DNA of 64,000 nt from an uncultured Microbulbifer sp. (GTDB lineage: Bacteria > Pseudomonadota > Gammaproteobacteria > Pseudomonadales > Cellvibrionaceae). Every line of letters begins with the position of its first letter. The stretch's first letter is position 1. A program made the translations under genes and the position numbers. The DNA is taken from NCBI RefSeq assembly GCF_947504145.1, contig NZ_CANNGQ010000001.1, forward strand, positions 930,001 through 994,000, in the 5' to 3' direction. Positions 29,621 to 40,423 of the stretch are shown here, piece after piece. The notes below the pieces were generated by a model. That model had not been told where the DNA came from and ran no database searches. It was given only the letters and a program-made list of their open reading frames with translations.

Positions 29621-31608
29621 ACCACTCTTACTTCGCGGAACATGCCGGGCATGTGGTACAGCAGGTGGCAGTGGTAGGCCCAGCGGCCGTAGGCATCGGC
29701 AGTCACCAGATAACTGATTTTGGAGCCCGGTTGCACAATGATTGTGTGCTTGCGCGGGATGTACTCGCTGTCGCCGGTTTCCAGTTCACTCCACATGCCG
29801 TGCAGGTGAATGGGGTGCGTCATCATGGTGTCGTTCACCAGGGTGATGCGAATACGCTCGCCGTATTTCAGCATCAGGGGCTCGGCATCGTTGAACTTGA
29901 TTCCGTCCATCGACCACATGTAGCGGTGCATATTGCCGGTGAGATGCAGTTGAAGTTCACGGGTGGGCTCGCGCCTGTCGATAGTGGGGGTAAGGTTGCG
30001 GATATCCGCATAGGTAAGTACTCGGCGACCGTAACGGGTGTCGTGATCGCGCAGTCCGATACCTGGATCATTCAGTCCGTTGCCGGGCATCTCTGAGCGC
30101 ATATCCACGCCGTAGCGGTATTCGCTGGGCAGGTGCACGATGGGGCTGTTGCTACCGTGTCCGGCGCGGCCCAGGCCATCGGTAAACCAGACGCCCTGCA
30201 TGCCGCCGAGCTCGGGGCGTCCACCGTTCAGGCTGTACTGCCCGGCGTTACCGGATTGCATGCCGGCGTGCTGGGAGTGATCCATGCCGCTCATGCTGCC
30301 CATATCGTGGCCACTGTGGTCCATGCCACCCATGTCGTGGTCTCTGTGGTCCATGCCATCCATGCTGCCCATGTCGTGGCTGCTGTGGTCCGTGCCGCTC
30401 ATGTTACCCATGTCGTGACCGCTGTGGTCCATGCCGCCCATGCCGCTCATATTGTGGCCGGAATGATCCATGCCCATATCGCGGTGGGTGAGAACCGGGG
30501 CGTAATCCATCGCAGGAACTTCGGCGCGAAGCTCCGGGTGCGGAGTCAGGGTGCCGCGGGCAAAACCACTGCGGTCAATAGTCTGGGCGAAGAGGGTATA
30601 GGCGCGGTCGTCTACCGGCTCAACCACGACATCGTAGGTTTCCGCTACGCCGATACGGAACTCATCCACGGTAACCGGCTCGATGTTCTGGCCGTCGCTC
30701 GCCACCACCGTCATTTTCAGACCCGGAATCCGGATATCGAAAATCGACATGGCGGAACCATTGATAAAGCGCAGGCGCACCTTCTCCCCGCGTTTGAACT
30801 GCGCCATCCAGTTTCCATCCGGGGTCTGGCCGTTCATCAGGTAGGTGTAGGTGTAACCGGTGACGTCGGAGATGTCGCGATCGGACATACGCATCTCGTT
30901 CCACATCTTGCGGTCTTGCCAGGTCTGGGCGACCCCTTTCTGACGGATTTCATCCCACAGATCGCCGGCGGTACGGCGTCGGCGATTGTAGTAGTGCCCC
31001 TCTTTTTTGAGCTTGGCGTAAATGTCGTGTGGCGACTCGTCGCTCCAGTCGGAGAGCATCACCACGTAATCGCGATCGCAGGCGACCGGGTCGGGCTCTG
31101 CCGGGTCGATGACTATGGATGCGTAATGCCCCTGCTGTTCCTGGAAGTCCGAGTGGCTGTGGTACCAGTAGGTGCCGCTCTGATTAACGTCAAACTGATA
31201 GGTAAAGGTTTCACCCGGGCGGATGCCGTTGAAGCTGAGCCCGGGCACACCATCCATACCTGTGGGCAGGATGATGCCATGCCAGTGGATCGAGGTGTCG
31301 TGGGCTAGATGGTTCGTTACATTGAGGGTGACGGTTTCTCCCTCTTTCCAGCGCAATATGGGGCCGGGCACCGAGCCATTGATTGCGACCGCGGTGCGTT
31401 CGCGGCCAGTGAAATTCACCGGCTGATAATTTACGTGCAGATTAAACTGGTTGCCGCGCAACGTTTGTGGCACCGGATTGGCTCGGGTTGCAGCACTGTT
31501 GGCGCCCGCGGGCATGCCCATCAGCGCCGCGCCGGCGGCAACGCCAGTGACAAAGCGACGCCGGGACAGGGCCGGCAGCGTAATCTGGGGTTCTCGGTTT
31601 CTGTTCAT
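29617..31608 (-). CDS. TAT-exported multicopper oxidase, CopA family
   Basis: SRRRFVTGVAAGAALMG; HWHGIILPTGMDGVPGLS; GTYWYHSHSDFQEQQG; HPIHLHGMW; WAYHCHLLYHMPGMFREV; start placed at MNRNREPQ (31608). Confidence 0.9.
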   Translation of the reverse strand: MNRNREPQITLPALSRRRFVTGVAAGAALMGMPAGANSAATRANPVPQTLRGNQFNLHVNYQPVNFTGRERTAVAINGSVPGPILRWKEGETVTLNVTNHLAHDTSIHWHGIILPTGMDGVPGLSFNGIRPGETFTYQFDVNQSGTYWYHSHSDFQEQQGHYASIVIDPAEPDPVACDRDYVVMLSDWSDESPHDIYAKLKKEGHYYNRRRRTAGDLWDEIRQKGVAQTWQDRKMWNEMRMSDRDISDVTGYTYTYLMNGQTPDGNWMAQFKRGEKVRLRFINGSAMSIFDIRIPGLKMTVVASDGQNIEPVTVDEFRIGVAETYDVVVEPVDDRAYTLFAQTIDRSGFARGTLTPHPELRAEVPAMDYAPVLTHRDMGMDHSGHNMSGMGGMDHSGHDMGNMSGTDHSSHDMGSMDGMDHRDHDMGGMDHSGHDMGSMSGMDHSQHAGMQSGNAGQYSLNGGRPELGGMQGVWFTDGLGRAGHGSNSPIVHLPSEYRYGVDMRSEMPGNGLNDPGIGLRDHDTRYGRRVLTYADIRNLTPTIDRREPTRELQLHLTGNMHRYMWSMDGIKFNDAEPLMLKYGERIRITLVNDTMMTHPIHLHGMWSELETGDSEYIPRKHTIIVQPGSKISYLVTADAYGRWAYHCHLLYHMPGMFREVRVV
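30262..30480 (-). repeat. in-frame Met/His/Asp tandem repeat region of the multicopper oxidase
   Basis: Repeating MDHSGHDMGSMSG-type units. Confidence 0.8.
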
Positions 31609-31615
31609 GAGTACC

Positions 31616-32143
31616 TCAGTGTTTTTGTTCAAAATGATCGATATTCGCGTATACCGCGGTGCTGCCATCTTTATTGAGTTGGAGCACCTGGTAGGGAGTG
31701 AAGCGGTCGCCCACTTCCATTCCGGGGCTGCCGAGTGGCATGGCGGGTACCGCCAAGCCACGGGAACCAGCGGGCGGGTTTTGCAGGAACTGCCTAATCA
31801 GCTTTGCCGGGATATGCCCTTCGAAAACATAGCCGCTCGACGACACACTGGTGTGGCAGGATTGGAACTCCGCGGCAATTTGGTACTTGTCCTTGACGGC
31901 ATTCAGGTCCGAAACATTCTGCGCGTCGACTTCGAAGGCGTTGGCGGCGGCATGTTCCACCCACAATTTGCAGCAACCGCAAGTGGCGCTTTTATAGGTA
32001 ACTAATGTTGACGCGATAGGGGCGATGGCCGTGGAGGCTGCATCGGCACTGTTTTTGCCTAAATCGTGATCGGCTTTGGCACAAGCGGTCAGTATAAGCA
32101 GCGCAGAAATTGCGAGGCTTCGAAGAAAGAAGTTCTGTTTCAT
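31616..32143 (-). CDS. DUF411-family metal-binding protein
   Basis: YKSATCGCCKLWVEHA; LPLGSPGMEVG-like PAMPLGSPGMEVGDR. Confidence 0.85.
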   Translation of the reverse strand: MKQNFFLRSLAISALLILTACAKADHDLGKNSADAASTAIAPIASTLVTYKSATCGCCKLWVEHAAANAFEVDAQNVSDLNAVKDKYQIAAEFQSCHTSVSSSGYVFEGHIPAKLIRQFLQNPPAGSRGLAVPAMPLGSPGMEVGDRFTPYQVLQLNKDGSTAVYANIDHFEQKH

Positions 32144-32316
32144 GAATTATGTCCACCTTTTTTTCGTCGCGTTTACGCGGCGATGTTGTACTCCAGTTTC
32201 GGCTATGAGATTGGGTACAACAGCAAAACACATGAGATAACAAAGCGTGGAGCCCTGTTATTACGACAGTGTGTAATGAAGAGAAGTGCGCCAAACGGCG
32301 TGCGGGGATCCGCGGG

Positions 32317-32757
32317 TCAGGCAGGCTGGGGCGGTTTGATAAGCGACTCGGGTTCGGCAGATGAGGCGAGATCCCGGTAAGTCACATGCAGAGCGGTTCG
32401 AGGAATGGAGATACTAACCGTTTCCACTGGCGGCAACACAGTGGTGCAGTGGCTGGGACAACAAGTACAGCTGGTATTGCAAGGTTCGCCAGTGGTGTTC
32501 ACACCAGCTTTGGAGGATTCTGCACAGTGATCGGCGCTACTGACTGACGGAGCAGTGTGCATGTCTCCGCAATGAGCGGATACTTGCGGATTATCCACTG
32601 GTACATGGTGAGCCGCTTCGCCATCGACACCGGTATTTATGAACGCGGCTTTGGCCATTGATGGTGCAGACATTTCCGCGCACGACTGTGCGGCCGCCTG
32701 TCCGAAGACAGACAGCAACATGAGCGTTGCCATGATCCGTGCGATAAGTCTTTGCAT
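32317..32757 (-). CDS. small exported Cys-rich protein with CxxxCxCCPxHC motif
   Basis: Signal peptide; CNTSCTCCPSHCTTVLP; ends IKPPQPA. Confidence 0.6.
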   Translation of the reverse strand: MQRLIARIMATLMLLSVFGQAAAQSCAEMSAPSMAKAAFINTGVDGEAAHHVPVDNPQVSAHCGDMHTAPSVSSADHCAESSKAGVNTTGEPCNTSCTCCPSHCTTVLPPVETVSISIPRTALHVTYRDLASSAEPESLIKPPQPA

Positions 32758-32863
32758 GTCAGCCGTGTGTTTGTTGGAGCCAGAAGGTTAGACGGTGTTT
32801 GGCTCTATGGCAAGTCGACAACGGCGCGCACCGAAAGGTTTCCGGTGCGCGCCGTTTATCCTG

Positions 32864-34732
32864 TTAATTGCCGAAATCATCAAACGCGATCTGCTCTTCA
32901 CGCACGCCGAGTTGCTTCAGCATGGCGATGCTTGCGCGCAGCATGGCGGGTGGCCCGCACAGATAAAATTCGCAATTGCCGACGTCCGCATACTGGCGCA
33001 GGTAACTGTCCGCGGCGATATCGCTGATAAAGCCTGTCGCACCATCCCACGTATCTTGCGGACGCGGGTCCGACAGGCCCAGCTGCCACTGGAAGTTGTC
33101 GTGCTGCTGTGCCAGTTCATCGAACAGTTCTGCGTAAAACACCTCGCGCAGATTGCGCGCCCCATACCAGAATCGCATTGGCCGCTGGGTGCCGTGATTG
33201 CGTAACTGGTCGACAATCATCGAGCGCAGCGGCGCCATACCCGCACCGCCGCCGATCAGGATGATTTCGCGCTCGCTGTCCTGTACATGGAAGCTGCCAA
33301 ATGGGCCACTCAACTGCACCTGATCGCCCGGCTGGAGATTGAACATGTAGCTGGAGCCGGCACCTGCGGGCAGGGTTTCCAGTCCCGCGGGCGGGGGCTG
33401 TATCCGCACATTGAGCAGAACGGAATCATTGCCACTCGCATCGGTGCTTTCCTGCGGTGCATTGGCCATGGAATAGGAACGGCGCAGAGGTGATGCGTGA
33501 CTGCTGCCGGCGGCGCCGAGCCAGGGCTGCCAGTCGTCGCTGTACTGTGTGTCGAGTGGCATGTCGGCGAGGCGCAACTGGTGCGGCGGAATCTCCACCT
33601 GCACAAAGCCTCCGGCGCGGAAACCGAAGGGGCGTTGATCTTGCAGCGTCAGGCGGATCTCCTTGATGAAAGGCGTCAGGAAGCGGGTCTCCTGGACCTC
33701 GGCGGTGAAGGCTCCGGCCTGCAACACAGCGTCATCCAGTATCAGGCGCGTGGCAGCGACGGCCCTTTGTTGGCAGGCGAGGCGCTGGCCAGCGGCCAAT
33801 TGCGCCGCGGACAGCAGGGCTTTCTCCCCGCTGGTGATCGGCGCGTCGGCGTCGAGCTGCACCTGGCACAGGCCGCAGCTGCCACCGCCGCCACAGTTGG
33901 AAGGCAGCTGCACGCCACTGGCGGCGAGACCGTCGAACAGGTTGACGCCGCTCGGCAATGCCAGCTCCTGCACAGGGGTGGCCGCCTGATCGAGCAGGGT
34001 TACTGCCACTTTGCTGCCGCGCAGTTTCGCCAGCAGGTTGAAGTCGTGGCGGGAGAAGCTGGAGAACAACATCACACAGCCGGAAATGGACAGCAGCAGG
34101 GCGCCGATACCGAAGATCACAACGAACGGATTGTTGAAATCCTGGCGTTCGGTGTAATCCATGATGTGCAGCATCCAGAAAATATCGAACAGCCGCCAGG
34201 TGTCGTTGCGGCGCTCGAGTACGCGGCCGTCCGCCGCCGAGATATACAGGCTGGTATTGCCTTCGTCCGCGATATCGACACGCCATACGGGCCCATCGTG
34301 ACGGCGGGACTCCATGTTCGGCTGCGACAGACGCTGCGGGGCACCGATCAGGTTGTCGTCACCGGCGTAGTCGTGCGCTGCAATGGTGGCCGCCATCGCC
34401 GCGTCAATCACTAGCGGGTTGCCGCTGCGGGCATCGCGCAATTCAATGCCTGCAGTGGTCTGTACCCGGTATACCGGACGGTCAAAGCCCGGCTGCAGGC
34501 GAATATCGACTACGGCACTACCGGCGTCGTGATACAGGCCGGCGATTTCTGCGTGGGCGCGCAGAGGCTCTCTCTGGGAAAGGGGCGCTGCCTCGTGGCG
34601 CTCGGCCAGATGGCGGCCGCTGACCACACTGGAGTCGAGCAGTGCGAAGGCGAGGCCGCTGGCCAGCCACAGTGCCAGCTGAACGCCAATGACCAGGCTC
34701 AGCCATTTGTGTGCGATCTTGATGAAATTCAT
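32864..34732 (-). CDS. PepSY-TM / 2Fe-2S ferredoxin / FAD-NAD(P)H oxidoreductase fusion
   Basis: PepSY TM N-terminus; LPSNCGGGGSCGLCQVQ 2Fe-2S; RRSYSMANAP FAD; LIGGGAGMAPLRSMI NAD. Confidence 0.85.
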   Translation of the reverse strand: MNFIKIAHKWLSLVIGVQLALWLASGLAFALLDSSVVSGRHLAERHEAAPLSQREPLRAHAEIAGLYHDAGSAVVDIRLQPGFDRPVYRVQTTAGIELRDARSGNPLVIDAAMAATIAAHDYAGDDNLIGAPQRLSQPNMESRRHDGPVWRVDIADEGNTSLYISAADGRVLERRNDTWRLFDIFWMLHIMDYTERQDFNNPFVVIFGIGALLLSISGCVMLFSSFSRHDFNLLAKLRGSKVAVTLLDQAATPVQELALPSGVNLFDGLAASGVQLPSNCGGGGSCGLCQVQLDADAPITSGEKALLSAAQLAAGQRLACQQRAVAATRLILDDAVLQAGAFTAEVQETRFLTPFIKEIRLTLQDQRPFGFRAGGFVQVEIPPHQLRLADMPLDTQYSDDWQPWLGAAGSSHASPLRRSYSMANAPQESTDASGNDSVLLNVRIQPPPAGLETLPAGAGSSYMFNLQPGDQVQLSGPFGSFHVQDSEREIILIGGGAGMAPLRSMIVDQLRNHGTQRPMRFWYGARNLREVFYAELFDELAQQHDNFQWQLGLSDPRPQDTWDGATGFISDIAADSYLRQYADVGNCEFYLCGPPAMLRASIAMLKQLGVREEQIAFDDFGN

Positions 34733-35460
34733 TGTGCACCTCCCGCTGCGGCCGCGTTGTCGGACCTTTTTTCCCTGCGCGCAAAGCTGTAGAACAGCAG
34801 GATCAGGCCGGCCAGTACACCGGTCAGGCTCACGAGGGTGACGATCAGCAGCAGCGGGTTGTGGATATCGGCCCGCTCCTCGTAATCCATGATGTGCAGC
34901 ATCCAGAAGAAATCGAACGCGCGCCAGTAATTGTGGCGGCGGGTGACCAGCGCTCCAGTATCCGGGTCAACATAGAAACTGGTGCCATAGCGGTCGTCAA
35001 AGTTGACCCGCCACAGGGGCAGAGCGCGGGATTGCAGCTCGGTGGGCGGGTTTTCGGTGATCAGTTCGACGGAGACCGCAGGCAGGCTGCCGGCGTAATA
35101 GTGCTCCGCTAACGTGCGCGCGCGGTCGCCGTCGATGGGGGACACTTGGCGGCCGCTGCGGGCGTCGATCAGGTGTGCGCCCTCGCCGGTATTTACCACA
35201 TAGTAAGGGTTACCCTGCAACGCCTTGAGCTGGATGGATTTCACCCAGCTATAGCGCGCTAGTAACGCCTGGGTGGGCGCCAGTGTGCCCTGTTCCGTTG
35301 GCAGCGGCTCGCGCAGGTTCTTGACCAAGTGATCGCCGTGGATAAAGTCCAGGTCCATCACCACCATGTAGACGCCGCTCAGGGTCCACAACAGGGCCTG
35401 GACGCCGACAAACAGAAACAGCCACTTGTGGACTTTTCTGGAAAGGGATGCCGTTTGCAT
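34729..35460 (-). CDS. PepSY domain-containing membrane protein
   Basis: KVHKWLFLFVGVQALLWTLSGVYMV...FFWMLHIMDYEERADIHNPLLLIVTLV. Confidence 0.8.
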   Translation of the reverse strand: MQTASLSRKVHKWLFLFVGVQALLWTLSGVYMVVMDLDFIHGDHLVKNLREPLPTEQGTLAPTQALLARYSWVKSIQLKALQGNPYYVVNTGEGAHLIDARSGRQVSPIDGDRARTLAEHYYAGSLPAVSVELITENPPTELQSRALPLWRVNFDDRYGTSFYVDPDTGALVTRRHNYWRAFDFFWMLHIMDYEERADIHNPLLLIVTLVSLTGVLAGLILLFYSFARREKRSDNAAAAGGAQ

Positions 35461-35556
35461 TGCTTTTATTCTCGGGTGTTTTCTCAGATACAGCTGGTGA
35501 GAAAATGCACAGCTGGCGGGAGTGTACCTCCCGCCGCTGTGAATGTCTCAGGTGAC

Positions 35557-38280
35557 TCAGTCGAACCGGTAGGTCATACGCAGGTAGCTGCGCATGCCGG
35601 CCAGATCGTAGGTCATGGTGTCGGTGTTGCCGTCGGTCCAGCTGGCTACCCGCGGTGCTTCCTGGTCGAACAGATTGTCGATACCCATGCTCATTCGCAG
35701 CGCGTCGTTCATGTCGTAGCTGAACTGCACGTTGTGGTAGAAGATGTTGGGCATGCTGGAGCCGATACCGCTGTCCGCGTTGAAGTCATCCCCCTCACCG
35801 ATCATGCGTACCGAGTAGGTGCTGCTCCACTGATTACCGCGGGTGGTCAGTGACGCATTGGCACGCCAGTGCGGATAGCCGCCGTTGCCGCTGCCGATAA
35901 AGCCGTCGAGTACGAAGGGTTCGTCGCCATCGAACGCGGTGGTTTCGTACTCCTTCAGATAGGACGCCTTGAAGTCAGCCGTGTGCGACAGGCCAAACAT
36001 GTCGAAGTCGTACAGGGCGCCGAAGTCGATACCCTGCATCACTTCGTTGCCGGTGTTGAACTTCTGAGTGGACAGGTAGTTCACATCACCGTTGACCGGG
36101 TTGCGGGTGTGCTGGTCCGGTGCACAGAAGGCATGGTTCAGGTTGGCGGAGTCGTAACACATGGCCAGCTTGGTGGAACCGGATACCTCGCGGATGGCGT
36201 CGTCGATTTCGATATCGAAGTAATCGACGGTCAGTGACAGGCCGTCCAGTGGCTGCAGGACTACACCGAGGGTAAACGACTCGGCACTCTCGGGTGTCAG
36301 GTCCGGGTTGCCACCGCGGTCGGTGAGAATGGTAGTGCCGAGCTGCGTGTAGTTCAGCGGTACCCCGGCTGCCTGACAGTTTTGGTAGCGGTTGCTGGAC
36401 GGATCCAGGGAGGCGTAGCCGGAACAGGGGTCAGTGGTGGTGAGGTTGCCCTCGGATACGCCGCCGAAAAGCTCCGGTACATTGGGCACACGGAAGGCGG
36501 TGGTCATGGTGCCGCGCACTTTCAGCATGTCGTTGACCTGCCAGTTGAGGCCCGCCTTGTAGGTGTCCTCCCCCTCGAACAGGTCGTAGTCCGAGTAGCG
36601 CAGGGCCAGGTCGAGTTCCAGGGACTGCACCAGTGGCAGATTAGCCAAAACCGGTACCAGTACTTCGGCGTAAATCTCCCGTGCTTCGGTGGAGCCGGAA
36701 ATCGGATCCTCCTGGTTGCCCAGCGCATAGCCCGCCTGCACCAGGGAGTCTGGCTGGCGCCAACCGCGGTCTTCACGCCACTCGACACCGGCGGCCATAC
36801 CTACCCTGCCCGCGGGGAGTTCGAATAGGGAGCCGTTGATGTTGGCGCTCACGCTTTTCTGCTCGTTGCCGCCGGTGCCCTCCTGGTTGAACACGATGTA
36901 GTCGAGTACGTCACTGGTCACATTACCGTAGCCCAGGTAGTCGCCGCAGGGAATTCCGTTCATGCCGCACATACTGGGATCGAGGGTCTCGCCCACACGC
37001 TGCATGTTGATGTTGTTGCCGATGGCATCTGTGGCGGTATTGCGACCCCAATTCAAGGCTACGTCATAGCCCCAGTTGTCGTTGAGGTCGCCCTCGATAC
37101 CGGTGACCATGCGCCAAGTATCCACCTCCTGGTAAAAGTTGCGCGGGCCGTTTTCTAGCAGGCGACGGCTCTCGAGTACAAAGTCACTACCGGTGGGGTT
37201 GGTGGGGTGGTCGGCGCTGTAGGCAAGGCTGCTCAGGCTTGCCGGAGAGGCTGGCTGCATGGACTGCCGATTGGTGTACATCAACTCGGTAAACAGGGTC
37301 GCGGACTCCGAGATTTCAAAGTTGCCCAGAGTGGTAAAGCTGAAGCGCTCGATCGGCTGCACCGCATTGAAGTAAGGGTTGTAGTTGAAGCCGTGCTTCT
37401 GCCCGTCGTAGGGCTCGTAAAAATCGCCGTCGCCATTGGGGTCCTGATTGAAGTTGACCCGGGTAGGCTCGGTCAGCACGGTGCCATCGGCCAGTACCGC
37501 GCCCGCGGGCAGGGTAGTGCGGCCGCCGATGGTGGAGGAACTGCCGCTGCACTCGCTGTTACTGTCCAGCGGGCAGGGCACGCGGTCGACCAGCGGGGAG
37601 GCCTCATTGTTCTGGTAACTCATATTGACCATCAGGTTGCCGCGATCGCCGGACACGCCCCAGGTCAGGTCGAGCACGGTTTCCTCGCCATCACCGAGGG
37701 CGGTCTGGCCGTACTTGCCCTCGATTTCTAGGCCGTCGAACTCCTTTTTGGTGATCAGATTGATGACACCGGCAACGGCGTCGGCGCCGTAGGTAGCGGA
37801 AGCACCGTCTTTCAGGACTTCGACGCTGGAGATGAGGGACATCGGGATCATGGACAGGTCGACGCTGCTGTTGGCGCCGGTACCGCCGTTGACCACCCGG
37901 CGGCCGTTGACCATGACCAGGGTGCGATTGATGCCCAGGCCACGCAGGTTGATCTGCGGCGTGCCCCAGCCGTTGGATGTCCAGTAGGCGCTGGTCTGGT
38001 TGCCGCCGAAGCCGGCTGCCGCAGGCAGGGACTGCAGCAGGTTTTCCAGCGAGCTAATGCCGGTGGCTTCGATACTCGCTTCGTTGAGTACCGTTACTGG
38101 TCCTACGCCCTCGATATCTTTGCGCTTTATCCGGGTACCGGTGACATTCACTTCTTCAATTTGCGTCTGTGTTGTTTCCCCGGCCTGTTGGGCCGACGCC
38201 ATGTGGGTATAACCCGCGGCCACAGTGGCAAGGGCGATGAACAGCGGGGTTCTGGTCAGTCTGAAGCTTGTTGAATTCAT
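35557..38280 (-). CDS. TonB-dependent receptor
   Basis: VNVTGTRIKRKDIEGVGPVTVLNEASIE plug; LRGLGINRTLVMVNGRRV; terminal ...LRMTYRFD; start at MNSTSF (38280). Confidence 0.9.
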   Translation of the reverse strand: MNSTSFRLTRTPLFIALATVAAGYTHMASAQQAGETTQTQIEEVNVTGTRIKRKDIEGVGPVTVLNEASIEATGISSLENLLQSLPAAAGFGGNQTSAYWTSNGWGTPQINLRGLGINRTLVMVNGRRVVNGGTGANSSVDLSMIPMSLISSVEVLKDGASATYGADAVAGVINLITKKEFDGLEIEGKYGQTALGDGEETVLDLTWGVSGDRGNLMVNMSYQNNEASPLVDRVPCPLDSNSECSGSSSTIGGRTTLPAGAVLADGTVLTEPTRVNFNQDPNGDGDFYEPYDGQKHGFNYNPYFNAVQPIERFSFTTLGNFEISESATLFTELMYTNRQSMQPASPASLSSLAYSADHPTNPTGSDFVLESRRLLENGPRNFYQEVDTWRMVTGIEGDLNDNWGYDVALNWGRNTATDAIGNNINMQRVGETLDPSMCGMNGIPCGDYLGYGNVTSDVLDYIVFNQEGTGGNEQKSVSANINGSLFELPAGRVGMAAGVEWREDRGWRQPDSLVQAGYALGNQEDPISGSTEAREIYAEVLVPVLANLPLVQSLELDLALRYSDYDLFEGEDTYKAGLNWQVNDMLKVRGTMTTAFRVPNVPELFGGVSEGNLTTTDPCSGYASLDPSSNRYQNCQAAGVPLNYTQLGTTILTDRGGNPDLTPESAESFTLGVVLQPLDGLSLTVDYFDIEIDDAIREVSGSTKLAMCYDSANLNHAFCAPDQHTRNPVNGDVNYLSTQKFNTGNEVMQGIDFGALYDFDMFGLSHTADFKASYLKEYETTAFDGDEPFVLDGFIGSGNGGYPHWRANASLTTRGNQWSSTYSVRMIGEGDDFNADSGIGSSMPNIFYHNVQFSYDMNDALRMSMGIDNLFDQEAPRVASWTDGNTDTMTYDLAGMRSYLRMTYRFD

Positions 38281-38462
38281 GTTGTTGTCCTTCTCTGGGA
38301 GACTTTCGTTATCGTCGCGTCCGCTGTAGCGATGCGCTATTTGGCGTAAAGCGTCGCGGAGGCTGATGTAGATCGTGTCGACAAACGGGAGTATTCGAGG
38401 CGCGACAGTTGGGCGCTCATGCGTATGACCCGGGCATTTATTCCGGGCGCACTGATCCCGTG

Positions 38463-38846
38463 TCAGAGAAGAATCGGTGGGCGCAGTGTGGTTTCGGGCA
38501 GCGGGGTGCTGTGGGAAATGTTGTAAAGCGTGATGCTGGTGATGACGGGGCGGGCAGGCTCTGTGTATTCCGCCGCGGGAATGGCACTGGCGCAGTGGCC
38601 GGGGCAACAGCTGCAGGCCTGCTCACAGTTATTTGCCGGTGAAGACTCCGCGGCCTCTGTGTCACCTCCCTGGTGACAGTGATGTTGGTGAGCGCCCTCG
38701 GCGCACTGTTCAATCCGGGCCGATGCAGTGGTCAGATTGTGCTCTCCGCTTCCCGCCTCCCGGGATCCGCAGGGCGCCGCAAACGCCTGACCGTTCAAGG
38801 TCAGCGTCAATAACAGCAGCAGTATGCGGGTCAGGTCAAAGGACAT
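38463..38846 (-). CDS. small exported Cys-rich protein with CxxxCxCCPxHC motif
   Basis: CEQACSCCPGHCASAIP; ends LRPPILL; same layout as 32317-32757. Confidence 0.6.
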   Translation of the reverse strand: MSFDLTRILLLLLTLTLNGQAFAAPCGSREAGSGEHNLTTASARIEQCAEGAHQHHCHQGGDTEAAESSPANNCEQACSCCPGHCASAIPAAEYTEPARPVITSITLYNISHSTPLPETTLRPPILL

Positions 38847-38888
38847 GGGCGTCAGAGACTTATGTGTTATTTCATCTGATTGCCTTCG

Positions 38889-38919
38889 AGATTAAGTGGA
38901 ATCACTTGTATGTACAAGT
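38889..38919 (-). promoter_or_regulatory. predicted promoter with overlapping dyad operator
   Basis: Minus strand: TTGTAC - 17 nt - TAATCT; dyad ACTTGTA-TG-TACAAGT at 38904-38919 overlaps the -35. Confidence 0.45.
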
Positions 38920-39174
38920 TGTCCGCACCGAAGTGAGGGGCCGGGAGGGGGAGTGGTTAAATGAAAATGACGACACATCTAATATGGCTCGCCCAAATTA
39001 CCCGGCTTTCGAGGACGTTCTTCCTAAGGAATAGTTAATTTTTGGTTGGGCTTGGCTATTTGGAGCCTCTGAACGGGCCACCTGCTCGCAGCACTGATCT
39101 CAATCAATGCCGCGGTGGATGTCCGCATTACCCTTTTCGATAAGCGCCACATGCAGTTGCGTGGTATCCGGTAG

Positions 39175-39815
<641 letters not shown>

Positions 39816-39989
39816 TTGACCACTACAGGCAGGCAGTCCATCGCCGAAGCCCGAACTAGTCTGGTCCATTTCGAAGCAGCTGCAGAAGCACAACGTGACT
39901 TCCCTGCGGGGCGTCAATCGGGTGATAAGTCCAGGAAGGTCTATAGGTGGGCGATGTCGCACTCAGTTGAGGAGGCTGGCAGTGGTCCA

Positions 39990-40337
39990 CTATCCTTTGC
40001 TTTGCCAACCCAAAACTATGATTGACATGCCGAGCAATGCAACGCCGGCGCCTATCCAGTCGAAGGCGGACAGCTTTACTCCATCTACGACTCGAAGCCA
40101 GACCAGCGCAGTAGCCACATAGATGCCACCATAGGCTGCGTAGACGCGACCACTCGCGACCGGGTGTAATGTGAGCAACCAAACGAAGATTGCCAGACTC
40201 ATCGCTGCCGGAATCAGCAGCCACACTGACCCGCCTTTCCGCAGCCAAAGGTAGGGCAGAAAGCAGCCGACGATCTCTGCGAGGGCTGTTACTACGTAAA
40301 TTCCCGTTGTTTTCAGAATCAAGATCGATAGCTCCAC
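39990..40337 (-). CDS. UPF0060/YnfA-family membrane protein
   Basis: [62 protein letters not shown]. Confidence 0.9.
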   Translation of the reverse strand: MELSILILKTTGIYVVTALAEIVGCFLPYLWLRKGGSVWLLIPAAMSLAIFVWLLTLHPVASGRVYAAYGGIYVATALVWLRVVDGVKLSAFDWIGAGVALLGMSIIVLGWQSKG

Positions 40338-40423
40338 TGTTGATTGACCTCAAAAAAAAGGTTGGCCGCGTCGTCTGCCGGGAGTATCTATTATGATGAC
40401 ATATGTCGTCTTAGGTCTAATTA

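Noticed and set aside
30262-30480. Repeat array considered as a CRISPR
   Set aside because: Units are in frame, encode MDHSGHDMG, have no unique spacers, and lie inside a conserved CDS.
30133-31308. 391-aa plus-strand ORF opposite the multicopper oxidase
   Set aside because: Antisense shadow of a well-supported GC-rich gene; Val/Ala/His repeats mirror the Met/His/Asp repeat.
33497-34414. 305-aa plus-strand ORF
   Set aside because: Antisense to the PepSY-ferredoxin reductase; no recognisable domain or RBS support.
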